Positions 43,641-53,624 of a stretch of 64,000 bases of DNA are shown here, piece by piece (the first letter of the stretch is position 1; the number at the start of each line of letters is the position of its first letter). The DNA comes from an uncultured Pelagibacteraceae bacterium (GTDB lineage: Bacteria > Pseudomonadota > Alphaproteobacteria > Pelagibacterales > Pelagibacteraceae). The notes under the pieces were generated by a model. The model saw nothing but the letters and a program-made list of their open reading frames with translations. It had not been told where the DNA came from and did no database searches. A program made the position numbers and the translations under genes. The DNA is taken from positions 124,001 through 188,000 of the forward strand of contig CACEQR010000001.1 of NCBI GenBank assembly GCA_902561765.1. The letters are read 5' to 3'.

Positions 43641-44927
43641 ATGACAGACTATAAAGTAAAAGATATAAACGAAGCAGAATTCGGAAGAAAAGAAATTTCA
43701 TTAGCAGAAACAGAAATGCCAGGTTTAATGGCATTAAGAAAAGAATATAAAGGGAAATATCCTTTAAAAGGTGCGAAAATATTAGGATGTCTACATATGA
43801 CAATCCAAACAGCAGTTTTAATTGAGACTTTAGTGGATCTTGGTGCTGAAGTAAGATGGTCTTCATGTAACATTTTTTCTACTCAAGACCATGCTGCAGC
43901 TGCAATCGCAAAAGCAGGCATTCCAGTATTTGCATGGAAAGGTGAAACAGAAGAGGAATATTGGTGGTGTGTAAGACAAACTATCGAGGGTAAAAAAGAC
44001 TGGAAGCCCAATATGATTTTGGATGATGGCGGAGATCTTACTGCACTTATGCATAAAGATTATAAAGACTTGATGAAAGATATAAAAGGCTTAAGTGAGG
44101 AAACAACTACTGGAGTATTAGCACTTAAAAAAATGGAGGAACAAGGAACACTTTTAGTTCCTGCAATAAATGTTAACGATTCAGTAACAAAATCAAAATT
44201 TGACAATCTATATGGTTGCAGAGAAAGTTTAGTTGATGGGATAAAAAGAGCGACAGATGTAATGATGTCAGGTAAGGTCGCAATCGTTGCAGGATTTGGA
44301 GATGTGGGAAAAGGTAGTGCAGCTTCTTTAAGACAGAGTGGTGCAAGAGTAATGGTAACAGAAACAGATCCAATTTGTGCACTTCAAGCTGCAATGGAAG
44401 GTTATGAAGTTGTGTTGATGGATGAGATGATCGGTCAAGCAGATATTGTTGTAACAGCAACTGGAAATAAAGATATTGTTACAGCAGATCACATGAGAGC
44501 AATGAAAGATAGGTCAATACTTTGTAATATTGGACACTTTGATAATGAGATTCAAGTTGATGCTTTAAAAAACTACAAATGGGATGAAATAAAACCCCAA
44601 GTTCACGAAATTACTTTTCCAGATAATAAAAGACTTATTTTATTGGCTGAGGGAAGGCTAGTAAATTTAGGATGTGCAACTGGACACCCAAGTTTTGTAA
44701 TGAGCGCCTCATTTACAAACCAAGTTACAGCCCAAATAGAATTATGGAATAACTCAGATAATTATGAAAACAAAGTATACGTGCTTCCTAAACATTTAGA
44801 TGAGAAAGTTGCTAGATTACATTTAGAAAAAGTTGGAGCAAAATTAACACCTTTATCTAAAGATCAAGCAGACTATATCAGTGTTAAGACTGAAGGACCA
44901 TATAAACCAGATGCTTACCGCTACTAA
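43641..44927 (+). CDS. ahcY: adenosylhomocysteinase
   Basis: [34 protein letters not shown]-terminal [10 protein letters not shown]. Confidence 0.98.
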   Translation: MTDYKVKDINEAEFGRKEISLAETEMPGLMALRKEYKGKYPLKGAKILGCLHMTIQTAVLIETLVDLGAEVRWSSCNIFSTQDHAAAAIAKAGIPVFAWKGETEEEYWWCVRQTIEGKKDWKPNMILDDGGDLTALMHKDYKDLMKDIKGLSEETTTGVLALKKMEEQGTLLVPAINVNDSVTKSKFDNLYGCRESLVDGIKRATDVMMSGKVAIVAGFGDVGKGSAASLRQSGARVMVTETDPICALQAAMEGYEVVLMDEMIGQADIVVTATGNKDIVTADHMRAMKDRSILCNIGHFDNEIQVDALKNYKWDEIKPQVHEITFPDNKRLILLAEGRLVNLGCATGHPSFVMSASFTNQVTAQIELWNNSDNYENKVYVLPKHLDEKVARLHLEKVGAKLTPLSKDQADYISVKTEGPYKPDAYRY

Positions 44928-45390
44928 GGGTGGCAAAATTAATATTTCAGAAGAAAAAGATACTAAATCTGTCGCAGAAAAATTCTCTAAATTAATAAAA
45001 CAGGGTGATTTTATATTACTTAGCGGAAATTTAGGCGTTGGAAAAACAACTTTTATAAAACACTTAATTAATTCACTTCAAAAAGCAAACAAACAAAAAA
45101 TATCAGAAGTTACAAGCCCAACTTTTAATATAACTAATGAATATCAAATAAAAAAAACCTTAATAAAACATTATGATCTTTACAGAATTAAAAATAAAAA
45201 AGAACTATACAATTTAGGTATTCAAGAAAATTTAAATGATCAAATTACATTAGTTGAATGGCCAAAAATTATAAAAAAAATAAAAGTAAAAAATAGTATA
45301 AATTTAATATTTGAATACAAAAAAAATTATACAGAGCGTTATCTTTCTATAATTTCTAAAAATAAAAAATTTTTAAATGAATTTAAATAA
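44911..45390 (+). CDS. tsaE: tRNA t6A biosynthesis ATPase TsaE
   Basis: [29 protein letters not shown]; likely start MLTATKGG at 44911 rather than listed 44881. Confidence 0.9.
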   Translation: MLTATKGGKINISEEKDTKSVAEKFSKLIKQGDFILLSGNLGVGKTTFIKHLINSLQKANKQKISEVTSPTFNITNEYQIKKTLIKHYDLYRIKNKKELYNLGIQENLNDQITLVEWPKIIKKIKVKNSINLIFEYKKNYTERYLSIISKNKKFLNEFK

Positions 45391-46315
45391 TTTAAAAAAA
45401 CTGTCTGGAGATGCATCATTCAGAAATTTCTATAGAAGTAAAAGTAGTATCATTGTTTATTGTGAAAAAAATAAAAAAAGTAATTTATTAGAATATGATG
45501 CTATTAATAAAATATTAATTAAAAAAGAAGTCTTGGCACCTTTTTTGATATCTCAAAATTATAAAAAAAACTATATAGAAATTCAAGATTTTGGTGATTT
45601 AACTGTTTTCAAAAAATTTAAAAATAAATCAATTAATAAAAAAATTTATTATAAAGAAATTATTGATTTATTAATTAAACTAAAAAATATTAAAATTAAG
45701 AAACAAACAACTTTTTTAAATACAAAATACAGAATTCCAAGTTATACTCAAAAAATGTTATTAGATGAGTCTAACTTGTTTATAGATTGGTATTTACCCA
45801 AATATTTTAAAGGAAAAACCCATCAATCTTTAAAAAAAAAATTGAAAATAATATTTAAAAATTTATTGAAAAATATTTCATTAACAGAAAAAGTTTTTGT
45901 ACATCGAGACTTTCATATTTCAAATATAATGATAACAAAAAACGGTTTAGCGTTAATAGACAGTCAAGATGCTGTATTTGGTAATGCTGCATATGACTTA
46001 GCATCCCTGATTGATGATGTCCGATTAAGAACAAATATTCAAACTAAAAATTTTATTTATGATGAATACATAAAAAAAAATAAAAATTTAGATCATAAAA
46101 ATTTCAAAAATGACTTTGAAATTCTATCAGTTCTTAGAAATTTTAAAATAATCGGCATATTTACTCGATTATCTGTTAGAGATAAAAAGAATAAATACCT
46201 TAAACTTATCCCTTATGCTTGGGAACTTATCTACAGCAGATCTGCTAAAAGCCCAATTTTTAAAGACTTAAATTATATATTAACTAAATATTTTGATAAA
46301 AAAAAAGAAAATTAA
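45377..46315 (+). CDS. APH-family phosphotransferase, AmgK-like
   Basis: SGDASFRNFYR, VHRDFHISNIMI, LIDSQDAVFGNAAYDLASLIDD; next to MurU-like gene. Confidence 0.85.
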   Translation: MNLNNLKKLSGDASFRNFYRSKSSIIVYCEKNKKSNLLEYDAINKILIKKEVLAPFLISQNYKKNYIEIQDFGDLTVFKKFKNKSINKKIYYKEIIDLLIKLKNIKIKKQTTFLNTKYRIPSYTQKMLLDESNLFIDWYLPKYFKGKTHQSLKKKLKIIFKNLLKNISLTEKVFVHRDFHISNIMITKNGLALIDSQDAVFGNAAYDLASLIDDVRLRTNIQTKNFIYDEYIKKNKNLDHKNFKNDFEILSVLRNFKIIGIFTRLSVRDKKNKYLKLIPYAWELIYSRSAKSPIFKDLNYILTKYFDKKKEN

Positions 46316-46316
46316 T

Positions 46317-47003
46317 ATGAAAATAAAAACTGGTCTAATACTTTCTGCAGGATTTGGGAAAAGAGTACAGCCAATTACAGACAACCTGCCCAAACCTCTT
46401 ATAGTCTATAAGAATCAAACATTATTAGAAAATACTATTAATTTTCTTATAAAACTTAAAATCGATAAAATTAAAATCAATGTTTTTTATTTAAAAGAAA
46501 AAATAGTTAGTTTTATTGAAGATAAAAACTTCCCAGCTAACATAGAAATTGTAGATGATGGTGAAACAATTTTAGGAACAGGGGGAGGAATTTTAAGCCT
46601 TATTAATAGATCTGATGAAGATGATGTGTTGGTAATTAATCCAGATACAATTTGGGACGAGAGTTATTTAAACTCAATCAGTGCAATGGAAAAAATTTAC
46701 TTCGAAAAAAAGATAAAAAATATTTTATTAGTTGTAAATAACTCATCCTGCTTTGATAAGAGATTCAATGGAGATTTTGAGATAAAAAATAATATTTTAT
46801 TTAAAGAAAAAATAAATAATTTTAAATATACAGGATGTCAGATTTTTAATAAGGATATCATTTCTCACAAACAATTGAATTATTTTCCTATATCTGAAAT
46901 ATGGGATACACTTTTAAGAGAAAATAAACTTTATGGACATGAACATACTGGTGAATTTAAACACTTAACTGATTATGAAATTTATGAAAAATTATTTATT
47001 TAA
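46317..47003 (+). CDS. sugar-1-phosphate nucleotidyltransferase, MurU-like
   Basis: LSAGFGKRVQPITDNLPKPLI, GTGGGI, NPDTIWDE; ATG at 46317 preferred over 46293. Confidence 0.87.
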   Translation: MKIKTGLILSAGFGKRVQPITDNLPKPLIVYKNQTLLENTINFLIKLKIDKIKINVFYLKEKIVSFIEDKNFPANIEIVDDGETILGTGGGILSLINRSDEDDVLVINPDTIWDESYLNSISAMEKIYFEKKIKNILLVVNNSSCFDKRFNGDFEIKNNILFKEKINNFKYTGCQIFNKDIISHKQLNYFPISEIWDTLLRENKLYGHEHTGEFKHLTDYEIYEKLFI

Positions 47004-47710
47004 TAAACTAAAAGATCTTTTGCTCTTTCTTTGTCTAAATAACTAGCATTTTTAATCTTACCTTTTTCAGTTTCTATTAAAAGAGGGTTTCCTGTAGGTA
47101 TTTCTAAACTGGAAATTTTAATATTATCCAAGTCAAACAAATATTTACATAGTGACCGTATAGAGTTTCCATGAGCAGAGACAATTATATTTCTATCTAA
47201 TTTTGGTTCAATATTTTTTTTGTAATAGGGTATCACTCTTTCATAAGTATTTTTTAATGACTCTGTATCAGGAATTTTATCCTTTGGAACACTTTTATAT
47301 ATATCAATATTTAATGGATGATATGGACTCGTTTTTTTGAGTGCCTCTGGTGGATTATCCCATGATCTTCTAAAAATATGTATTTTTTCTTCACCATAAA
47401 GTTTTTTCATTTCATCCTTATTTAAACCTGTTAAAGCTCCATAGTGTCTTTCATTTAACTCCCATGCACTTACTACATTTTGGTTTTTGACTCTCATAGT
47501 ATTTAATATTAAATCAAGTGTCTCAATTGATCTTTTCTGCAAAGATGTATAAAAATATTCAAAATTTAAATTTAATTCCTTTATTAATTCACCAGCCTTA
47601 CACGCTTCTAGCTTACCTTTAGCAGCCAAATCAACATCTACCCAACCTGTAAAACGATTTTCTAGGTTCCACTCACTCTGACCGTGCCGAACAAGAATTA
47701 AATGACTCAT
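47000..47710 (-). CDS. gpmA: 2,3-bisphosphoglycerate-dependent phosphoglycerate mutase
   Basis: LVRHGQSEWNLENRFTGWVDVDL, ELNERHYGALTGLNK, VSAHGNSIRSL. Confidence 0.96.
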   Translation of the reverse strand: MSHLILVRHGQSEWNLENRFTGWVDVDLAAKGKLEACKAGELIKELNLNFEYFYTSLQKRSIETLDLILNTMRVKNQNVVSAWELNERHYGALTGLNKDEMKKLYGEEKIHIFRRSWDNPPEALKKTSPYHPLNIDIYKSVPKDKIPDTESLKNTYERVIPYYKKNIEPKLDRNIIVSAHGNSIRSLCKYLFDLDNIKISSLEIPTGNPLLIETEKGKIKNASYLDKERAKDLLVY

Positions 47711-47736
47711 GATTAAAATTTTAATATAGATTATTA

Positions 47737-48120
47737 ATGAAAATCATAAAATCATTATTTTATTTTTCTAACTTTACTTTAATATTATTTTATTTGTATC
47801 CAGGAAATATTTTTGGATGTTTTTTATATAATGATTGTCAAATACAACCTCAATTAACAAGAGATTTAAGCATTTTTTCGTCAAATCACTTGTATTCATT
47901 TATTATTGTGTCTTTGCTAGGTTTTATATCTTTTAAAAATAGAATAAAAAAAATTTTTCTTTATCTTTTCTTAATGGCAATATTTTTAGAAATAATGCAT
48001 ATAATCATACCAGATAGAAGTTTTGAAGTTCAAGATTTACTTGGTAATATTCTTGGAGTTGTAATATCATTAACTATTATAAAACTATTTTACAAAAAAA
48101 ATGAACTCATTCGAAGATAG
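47737..48120 (+). CDS. VanZ-like small membrane protein
   Basis: Multi-TM; SSNHLYSFIIVSLLGF, EIMHIIIPDRSFEVQDLLGNILGV. Confidence 0.7.
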   Translation: MKIIKSLFYFSNFTLILFYLYPGNIFGCFLYNDCQIQPQLTRDLSIFSSNHLYSFIIVSLLGFISFKNRIKKIFLYLFLMAIFLEIMHIIIPDRSFEVQDLLGNILGVVISLTIIKLFYKKNELIRR

Positions 48121-48409
48121 AAAAAAAAGTTTTGAAAAGAAGTTTGCTCATGATCAAGAGCTTCAATTTAAAGTGAGTGCCAGAAGGAATAAATATATTG
48201 GAGAATGGGTATCTCAATTATTAAATTTGAATCCAGATCAAGAAAAGGATTATATTCAATCAGTTATAAAGGCTGATTTTGCTGAAGCAGGTGATCAGGA
48301 TGTTTTTAGAAAAATTAAAGAGGATTTAAAAGAGCAAAATATTTCAGATGAGGATTTACGAAAAAAAATGGATGAGCTGAATGAAAAAGCTAAAACTGAT
48401 TTTAGTTAG
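48101..48409 (+). CDS. DUF1476 / F1-ATPase zeta-subunit family
   Basis: SFEDRKKSFEKKFAHDQELQFKVSARRNKYIGEW...DFAEAGDQDVFRKI. Confidence 0.9.
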   Translation: MNSFEDRKKSFEKKFAHDQELQFKVSARRNKYIGEWVSQLLNLNPDQEKDYIQSVIKADFAEAGDQDVFRKIKEDLKEQNISDEDLRKKMDELNEKAKTDFS

Positions 48410-48896
48410 TTTTTTTTTCATTTTATTTAACTTAAATAATTCATTATCTTCGAACCACAGTTTTAATATAATTTCTGGAATACCAGTTATATCCGACGGT
48501 GATACAATTAAAATAAATAATAAAAAAATACGTTTTACTGGAATTGATGCACCAGAAAGTTATTTTTTTGGAAAAAGACAAATTTGCATTTTAAATAATG
48601 TTGAAATTTTATGTGGAAAGTTATCTAAACAAAAGTTAATTGAAAAAATAGGAAATCAAATCATAGATTGTAAAATTGAAAAAAATAAAGATCAATTTAA
48701 CAGATTGCTAGGGGAATGTTTTTTAGAAAATGAAAGTTTATCGGTTTTCATGGTTAAAAATGGTTATGCTTTTGATTATCCAAAATATTCTAATGGTAAA
48801 TTTCGGAAATACGAACAATATGCAAAAAAACTATCTCTAGGACTATGGGAAATGCAGTTTGAATATCCTTGGATATGGAGAAAAAAAAATAGATAG
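48381..48896 (+). CDS. secreted thermonuclease-like (SNase) protein
   Basis: Signal peptide then VISDGDTIKINNKKIRFTGIDAPES, GYAFDYPKYSNGKFRKYEQYAKKLSLGLW. Confidence 0.87.
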   Translation: MKKLKLILVSFFFILFNLNNSLSSNHSFNIISGIPVISDGDTIKINNKKIRFTGIDAPESYFFGKRQICILNNVEILCGKLSKQKLIEKIGNQIIDCKIEKNKDQFNRLLGECFLENESLSVFMVKNGYAFDYPKYSNGKFRKYEQYAKKLSLGLWEMQFEYPWIWRKKNR

Positions 48897-48904
48897 TATT
48901 AAAA

Positions 48905-49504
48905 GTGATTCGAAACAAAAATTTATACTTTTTTTTAATTCTAATTTTAATTTCTTCATGCACATCAATACCTAAAAATACTTCTGATGGCTGTTCAATC
49001 TTTTCGGAAAGATACCTTTGGTATAAACATGCAAAAAAATCTGAACAAAAATGGGGAACACCAATTTATCTTCAACTTGCTATAATTAAAATGGAATCTG
49101 ATTTTGATTGGTTGGCCAAGCCTCCCAGGCAAAAATTATTTAAAGTAATACCCTATAAAAGACCATCTAGTTCTTTTGGCTACTCTCAAGCAGTAAAAGG
49201 TACTTGGAAACAATATAAAGAAGAAACAGGAAATAAATATGCTACACGAACAAGATTTAAGGATAGTGTGGATTTTATTGGTTGGTATACAAACAAAACA
49301 GAAAAGATACTCAAAATATCTAAAAAAGATGCTTTTAGGCAATATATTGCTTATCATGAGGGATGGGGAAATTATAAAAATTATAAGAGTAAACAGAAAA
49401 TTATTTTATTAGCAAAAAAAGTTGAAAATCAGTCTAATAAGTACAAAACTCAATTAAATAATTGTAAAAATTCACTAACTACCAGAAAGTATATTATATT
49501 CTAA
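48905..49504 (+). CDS. SLT-like lytic transglycosylase lipoprotein
   Basis: Lipobox-like LISSC, AIIKMESDFDW, SSSFGYSQAVKGTW, GWGNYKNYK; GTG start. Confidence 0.78.
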   Translation: MIRNKNLYFFLILILISSCTSIPKNTSDGCSIFSERYLWYKHAKKSEQKWGTPIYLQLAIIKMESDFDWLAKPPRQKLFKVIPYKRPSSSFGYSQAVKGTWKQYKEETGNKYATRTRFKDSVDFIGWYTNKTEKILKISKKDAFRQYIAYHEGWGNYKNYKSKQKIILLAKKVENQSNKYKTQLNNCKNSLTTRKYIIF

Positions 49505-52500
49505 TTCAACTGTTTTTTAAGCTCAATATCAACGGCATCGATTCTCTTTGTATTTTTGGCAAGTGTTAAATACATCGTAGGAGTTACATATAAAGTGAAG
49601 AAGGTAGAAATTATCATTCCTCCAAGGATAGTTGCTCCAACTGCAAGTCTTGATCCTTCTCCTGCTCCAGGACCAATGTTTCCAATAACTAATGGCAACA
49701 TTGCTATCATAGTACTTAGTGACGTCATTATAATTGGTCTAAATCTTAAACTACATGCCTCTTTTACAGATTTTTCAATATCTTTACCTTTGGTTCTTAA
49801 TTGATTTGCATAATCTACTATTAGAATACTATTCTTTGTTGAAATTCCTATAAGTATCACAAGCGCAATCTGTGAAAAAATATTTATTGATGAATTTAAG
49901 AATAATATGAATACTAAACCACCAAATACTGCAAGTGGTACTGTTAAAATAATTATAAATGGGTGAACAAAAGAATTAAAAGTTGCAGACATAACAAGGT
50001 AGGCTGTTAATAAAGCCAAGGCAAAAATTATATAAAGTTCATTACTTGTCTCTTTTAGTTCTTCTGATTTACCCTTCCAAGTTATTTGTTTATCCGGTGC
50101 AACTTTACTCATTGTTTCTTCAAGATATTTGATTGCTTCGGCTAGAGTATATCCCTCACTTATATTTGCAGATATTGTTACAGCTCTTTGTCTATTGTAT
50201 CTAGATAGTTTACTTGCTGTTCCCTTTTCATTAAATTCCACTAAATTTGAAAGAGAGACTAGGTTTCCAGTTTTTTCTGATCTTACAAATATTTTACTTA
50301 AACTTTCTTTATCTTTCCTATCTTCTAGGTATTGTTGTAAAATTATAGGATATTCTTTACCAAGTTTATTAAATTTTGTAACTGTTTTACCTCCATACAA
50401 AGTTTCTAGTGTCTGTCCGATTGCTTCTGCAGATATTCCTAGGTCTTTTGCTTTAATTTTATTAATTTTTATATTTACCTCAGGCTTATTTCTGCTGTAA
50501 TCAGACTCTAATCTCGATAAATTTCTGTTCTGTCGAAGCATTCTAATTACTTGAGATTGAATTTGCTCCAATTCTTCATATGTATTTCCATAAATAACCA
50601 TCTGTACAGGCTTGTTATAGCTTGAAACTCTAATAGATTGCGGTGAAATTGGGAAAGCCAGTGTTTGAGGAACAGTAACAATCTTACCAATAGCCTGTCT
50701 CATAATTGTCTGAGAACTTTGCTTTCTATTTTTCCAATTATCTAAAAGAGAAATTATCAAAAAACTATTTTCAGAACCAAAACCTGGCACTATCATTAAG
50801 AATCTATTGTATGGGCTATTTTCCTTGTCTAACAAAGGAATTAATCTTTTTTCAACATCTTCAGCTCTTTTTTGCGTATACTGGAATGAACTTCCTTCGT
50901 CAGTGAAGCCGATCACTAAATAAACACCTCTATCCTCTAATGGCAAGAGTTCTTTTTTTGAATAATTATATAAGGCACCAGATCCTAAAACTATTAGAAT
51001 TATAAATGCTACAATAGTTTTTTTTCTATTTAACCAAAATCCTAAAGTTTCAGAATAAAAACTTAAAAAACCTTGAAAAAATTTGTCAAACCTTTTCGTC
51101 AAAAAATTAGACTTTTTCTTTTTGTCAAGAAACTTACTCCCAAGCATTGGTGAAAGCGTTAAAGCAACAAATGACGAAACAACTATAGCAAATGATAAAG
51201 CAATAGCAGTTTCTTTAAATAAAGTTCCTGCAATACCCTCAATAAATATTAAAGGTAAAAAAACTGCTACCAATATAAGAGTAGTTGCTATTATCGCAAA
51301 TGTGATTTGTTTTGATCCTTTATATGCTGCTACTAAAGGTGTTTCACCATTTTCGATTCGTCTGTATATAGCATCAGTCATTATAACAGAATCATCAGTT
51401 ATAATTCCAATAGCTAAAATGAAACTCAATAAAACAAAAATATTAATAGATAAGTCAAAGATATATAAACCTAAAAATGTTGCAATTAAACTTACTGGCA
51501 AAGCAATAGCTGGAACTATAACTGCTTTTAAATTACCTAAAAATAAATAAATTATAATTACAACTAATATAAATGCGATAATTAAAGTTTTATATACTTC
51601 ATTTATAGCTTCTCCTATGTAAGTTGCTCTATTGAAAGCTATTTCCAAATTTAAATCGCCTGGTAGAGTTTTTTTAACTTCTTCGATTTTCTTTTTGATA
51701 TCTTTTGATAGTTCAACTGTAGAAGCACCACTCCTTGCATAAATACCTATTCCCATTGTTTTCAAATTTAAAGCCCCTTTACTTTGAGCTCTAAATAGAA
51801 CTTTTTCAGTTACTGGACCTAATTCTAAATTTGCAACATCAGACAATCTAACAATGTTATCTTTAGATTTCTTAATTGGAAGCTGTTTTAGTTTTTCCAA
51901 GTCGTTATAAGATTTATCAATGTTAATTGTAAGATCAATATTTTCTGCCTCTAAAGTACCAGCAGGTAGTCTCACATTTTCATTTCTGAGCGATCTTTCA
52001 ACTTCTTGTATGGTTAAATCATTTGCTGCTAACTTAATTGGATCTATCCATACTCTTATACTTAGTTCTCTTAAACCACCAGTTCTAATTCTTCCAACAT
52101 TCTTTATACTTGAAAATTGATCAACCAAATATCTCTCTGCATAATCTCCTAGTTCAAGATCCGTCCAGGTTGATGAAGAAAGTGCAAGCCACATTGTTGT
52201 TGTAAAACCTGCAGATTGTTTAAGAATTCTAGGTGCATCTGCCTCTGAAGGAAGTCTTCCAACTATTCTTGCAACTCTTTCTCTTACATCGTTTGCAGCA
52301 TTATCAAGATCAATATCTGTATCAAATTCAATATTAATTGTACTTTTTCCATTCTCTGATTTTGCATCAATATTTTTTATACCTTCCGCTCCTCCAATCA
52401 CTTCTTCAATAACTTGTGTCACTTCTTCATCCACAATTGGCGCTGAAGCTGAAGCATATTCCACTTGAACTTGAACCACAGGAGGTTGTAGTCCTGATGG

Positions 52501-52611
52501 AAGTTCTCTAACAGGTAACTTTGAAAAAACAAAAGTACCAAATACAACTAGTATTAAAGATAACACCCATGATAATGCTGGTCTTCTTATACTTACATCA
52601 GTTAAATACAT
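49501..52611 (-). CDS. RND efflux pump inner-membrane permease
   Basis: 1036 aa; MYLTDVSIRRPALSWVLSLILVVFG, GIITDDSVIMTDAIYRRIENG, TVPLAVFGG. Confidence 0.95.
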   Translation of the reverse strand: MYLTDVSIRRPALSWVLSLILVVFGTFVFSKLPVRELPSGLQPPVVQVQVEYASASAPIVDEEVTQVIEEVIGGAEGIKNIDAKSENGKSTINIEFDTDIDLDNAANDVRERVARIVGRLPSEADAPRILKQSAGFTTTMWLALSSSTWTDLELGDYAERYLVDQFSSIKNVGRIRTGGLRELSIRVWIDPIKLAANDLTIQEVERSLRNENVRLPAGTLEAENIDLTINIDKSYNDLEKLKQLPIKKSKDNIVRLSDVANLELGPVTEKVLFRAQSKGALNLKTMGIGIYARSGASTVELSKDIKKKIEEVKKTLPGDLNLEIAFNRATYIGEAINEVYKTLIIAFILVVIIIYLFLGNLKAVIVPAIALPVSLIATFLGLYIFDLSINIFVLLSFILAIGIITDDSVIMTDAIYRRIENGETPLVAAYKGSKQITFAIIATTLILVAVFLPLIFIEGIAGTLFKETAIALSFAIVVSSFVALTLSPMLGSKFLDKKKKSNFLTKRFDKFFQGFLSFYSETLGFWLNRKKTIVAFIILIVLGSGALYNYSKKELLPLEDRGVYLVIGFTDEGSSFQYTQKRAEDVEKRLIPLLDKENSPYNRFLMIVPGFGSENSFLIISLLDNWKNRKQSSQTIMRQAIGKIVTVPQTLAFPISPQSIRVSSYNKPVQMVIYGNTYEELEQIQSQVIRMLRQNRNLSRLESDYSRNKPEVNIKINKIKAKDLGISAEAIGQTLETLYGGKTVTKFNKLGKEYPIILQQYLEDRKDKESLSKIFVRSEKTGNLVSLSNLVEFNEKGTASKLSRYNRQRAVTISANISEGYTLAEAIKYLEETMSKVAPDKQITWKGKSEELKETSNELYIIFALALLTAYLVMSATFNSFVHPFIIILTVPLAVFGGLVFILFLNSSINIFSQIALVILIGISTKNSILIVDYANQLRTKGKDIEKSVKEACSLRFRPIIMTSLSTMIAMLPLVIGNIGPGAGEGSRLAVGATILGGMIISTFFTLYVTPTMYLTLAKNTKRIDAVDIELKKQLN

Positions 52612-52619
52612 TTAATTAT

Positions 52620-53621
52620 TTATTTTTTATCTTCTTTTTTTTCTGATCCTGACTTACCAAATAAATTTTTTATCCAATCAAACTTACCTTTTTTTGCCTC
52701 TGTATTGTTTGATTTTGGTTTTTTGCCCCAATCGGATTTACTTTTTTTAGCTCCAGCTTTTATAGGTTTAATTTTGCCATTTGGTCTTACTTTCTTTAGA
52801 CCCTCAGCTACAACTATATCACCCTTATTTAGTCCTGATTTTACTTCAAGATATCCTTGGCTTCTATTGCCTACTATAACTTCTACTCTATTAGTAATAT
52901 TCTTGTCGTCTACCTTATAAATATAAACTTTGTTACCCTCTAAGATTACACTTGTATCAGGAATTCCCAAAGTTTCTCTCTCATTGTATTTAATAGTAAC
53001 TTCCATTAATGCACCTGGTAAAATTTCTGAATTTGAGTTTTGAAGTTTTACTCTTAGTCTTAGTGACCTGTTACTTACATCTATTTTGCTAGCGATAGAG
53101 TCTACGCTACCTTTATATATTTTTTCTTTATTTCCAGAAAATCTTACATCAACACCTAATCCTTTTTTTACAAATGGTGCGAATACTTCTGGCACATCAA
53201 CATCTATAAATAAAAATGATGCATCTTCAATATCAATTACAACTGAGCTTTCTGAAACATTAATATCATCTGAAAAGTTTCGTTTTCCTATGACACCGTC
53301 AAAAGGAGCTCTAATAGTTCTATTTTTTAATTTTGCCACAATATCTCCAGCTTTTACTTTAGTATTGTAGTTTATTTGCTCTAAAATTTCATACTTCTCT
53401 ATATTGTAAGATTGAACTTTCATTGGAACAGCTGTTCCAAAAGTTTCAATTACATTTTGAAATTTTCTTTGTTCAACAGTTTTAACAATAATTCCAGGTG
53501 GTGGTCTTTTACTAAATTTTTTTTTAAAGTGATTTCCAATCATTGTCCTTGCAATGATCACTCCGGCAATAATTATAAAAAATATTATAATTAAGGTAGT
53601 TACTTTTGTTGATCTCCTCAT
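52620..53621 (-). CDS. RND periplasmic adaptor (membrane fusion) protein
   Basis: IRAPFDGVIGKRN, VVAEGLKKVRPNGKI, adjacent to permease. Confidence 0.92.
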   Translation of the reverse strand: MRRSTKVTTLIIIFFIIIAGVIIARTMIGNHFKKKFSKRPPPGIIVKTVEQRKFQNVIETFGTAVPMKVQSYNIEKYEILEQINYNTKVKAGDIVAKLKNRTIRAPFDGVIGKRNFSDDINVSESSVVIDIEDASFLFIDVDVPEVFAPFVKKGLGVDVRFSGNKEKIYKGSVDSIASKIDVSNRSLRLRVKLQNSNSEILPGALMEVTIKYNERETLGIPDTSVILEGNKVYIYKVDDKNITNRVEVIVGNRSQGYLEVKSGLNKGDIVVAEGLKKVRPNGKIKPIKAGAKKSKSDWGKKPKSNNTEAKKGKFDWIKNLFGKSGSEKKEDKK

Positions 53622-53624
53622 ATT

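Noticed and set aside
44173-44460. 95-aa Leu/His-rich antisense ORF opposite ahcY (also 43639-43866, 43649-43873, 43863-44054)
   Set aside because: Low-complexity antisense translations of ahcY; no start context or recognisable domain.
47712-47725. Perfect 14-bp palindrome ATTAAAATTTTAAT in the 26-bp gpmA-vanZ divergent spacer
   Set aside because: Pure A/T; at about 70% AT several such palindromes are expected by chance in 64 kb (rough hand estimate), so not listed as an operator.
51083-51550. 155-aa plus-strand ORF inside the RND permease gene, with others at 49556-52120
   Set aside because: Antisense to a long well-supported CDS; no independent evidence.
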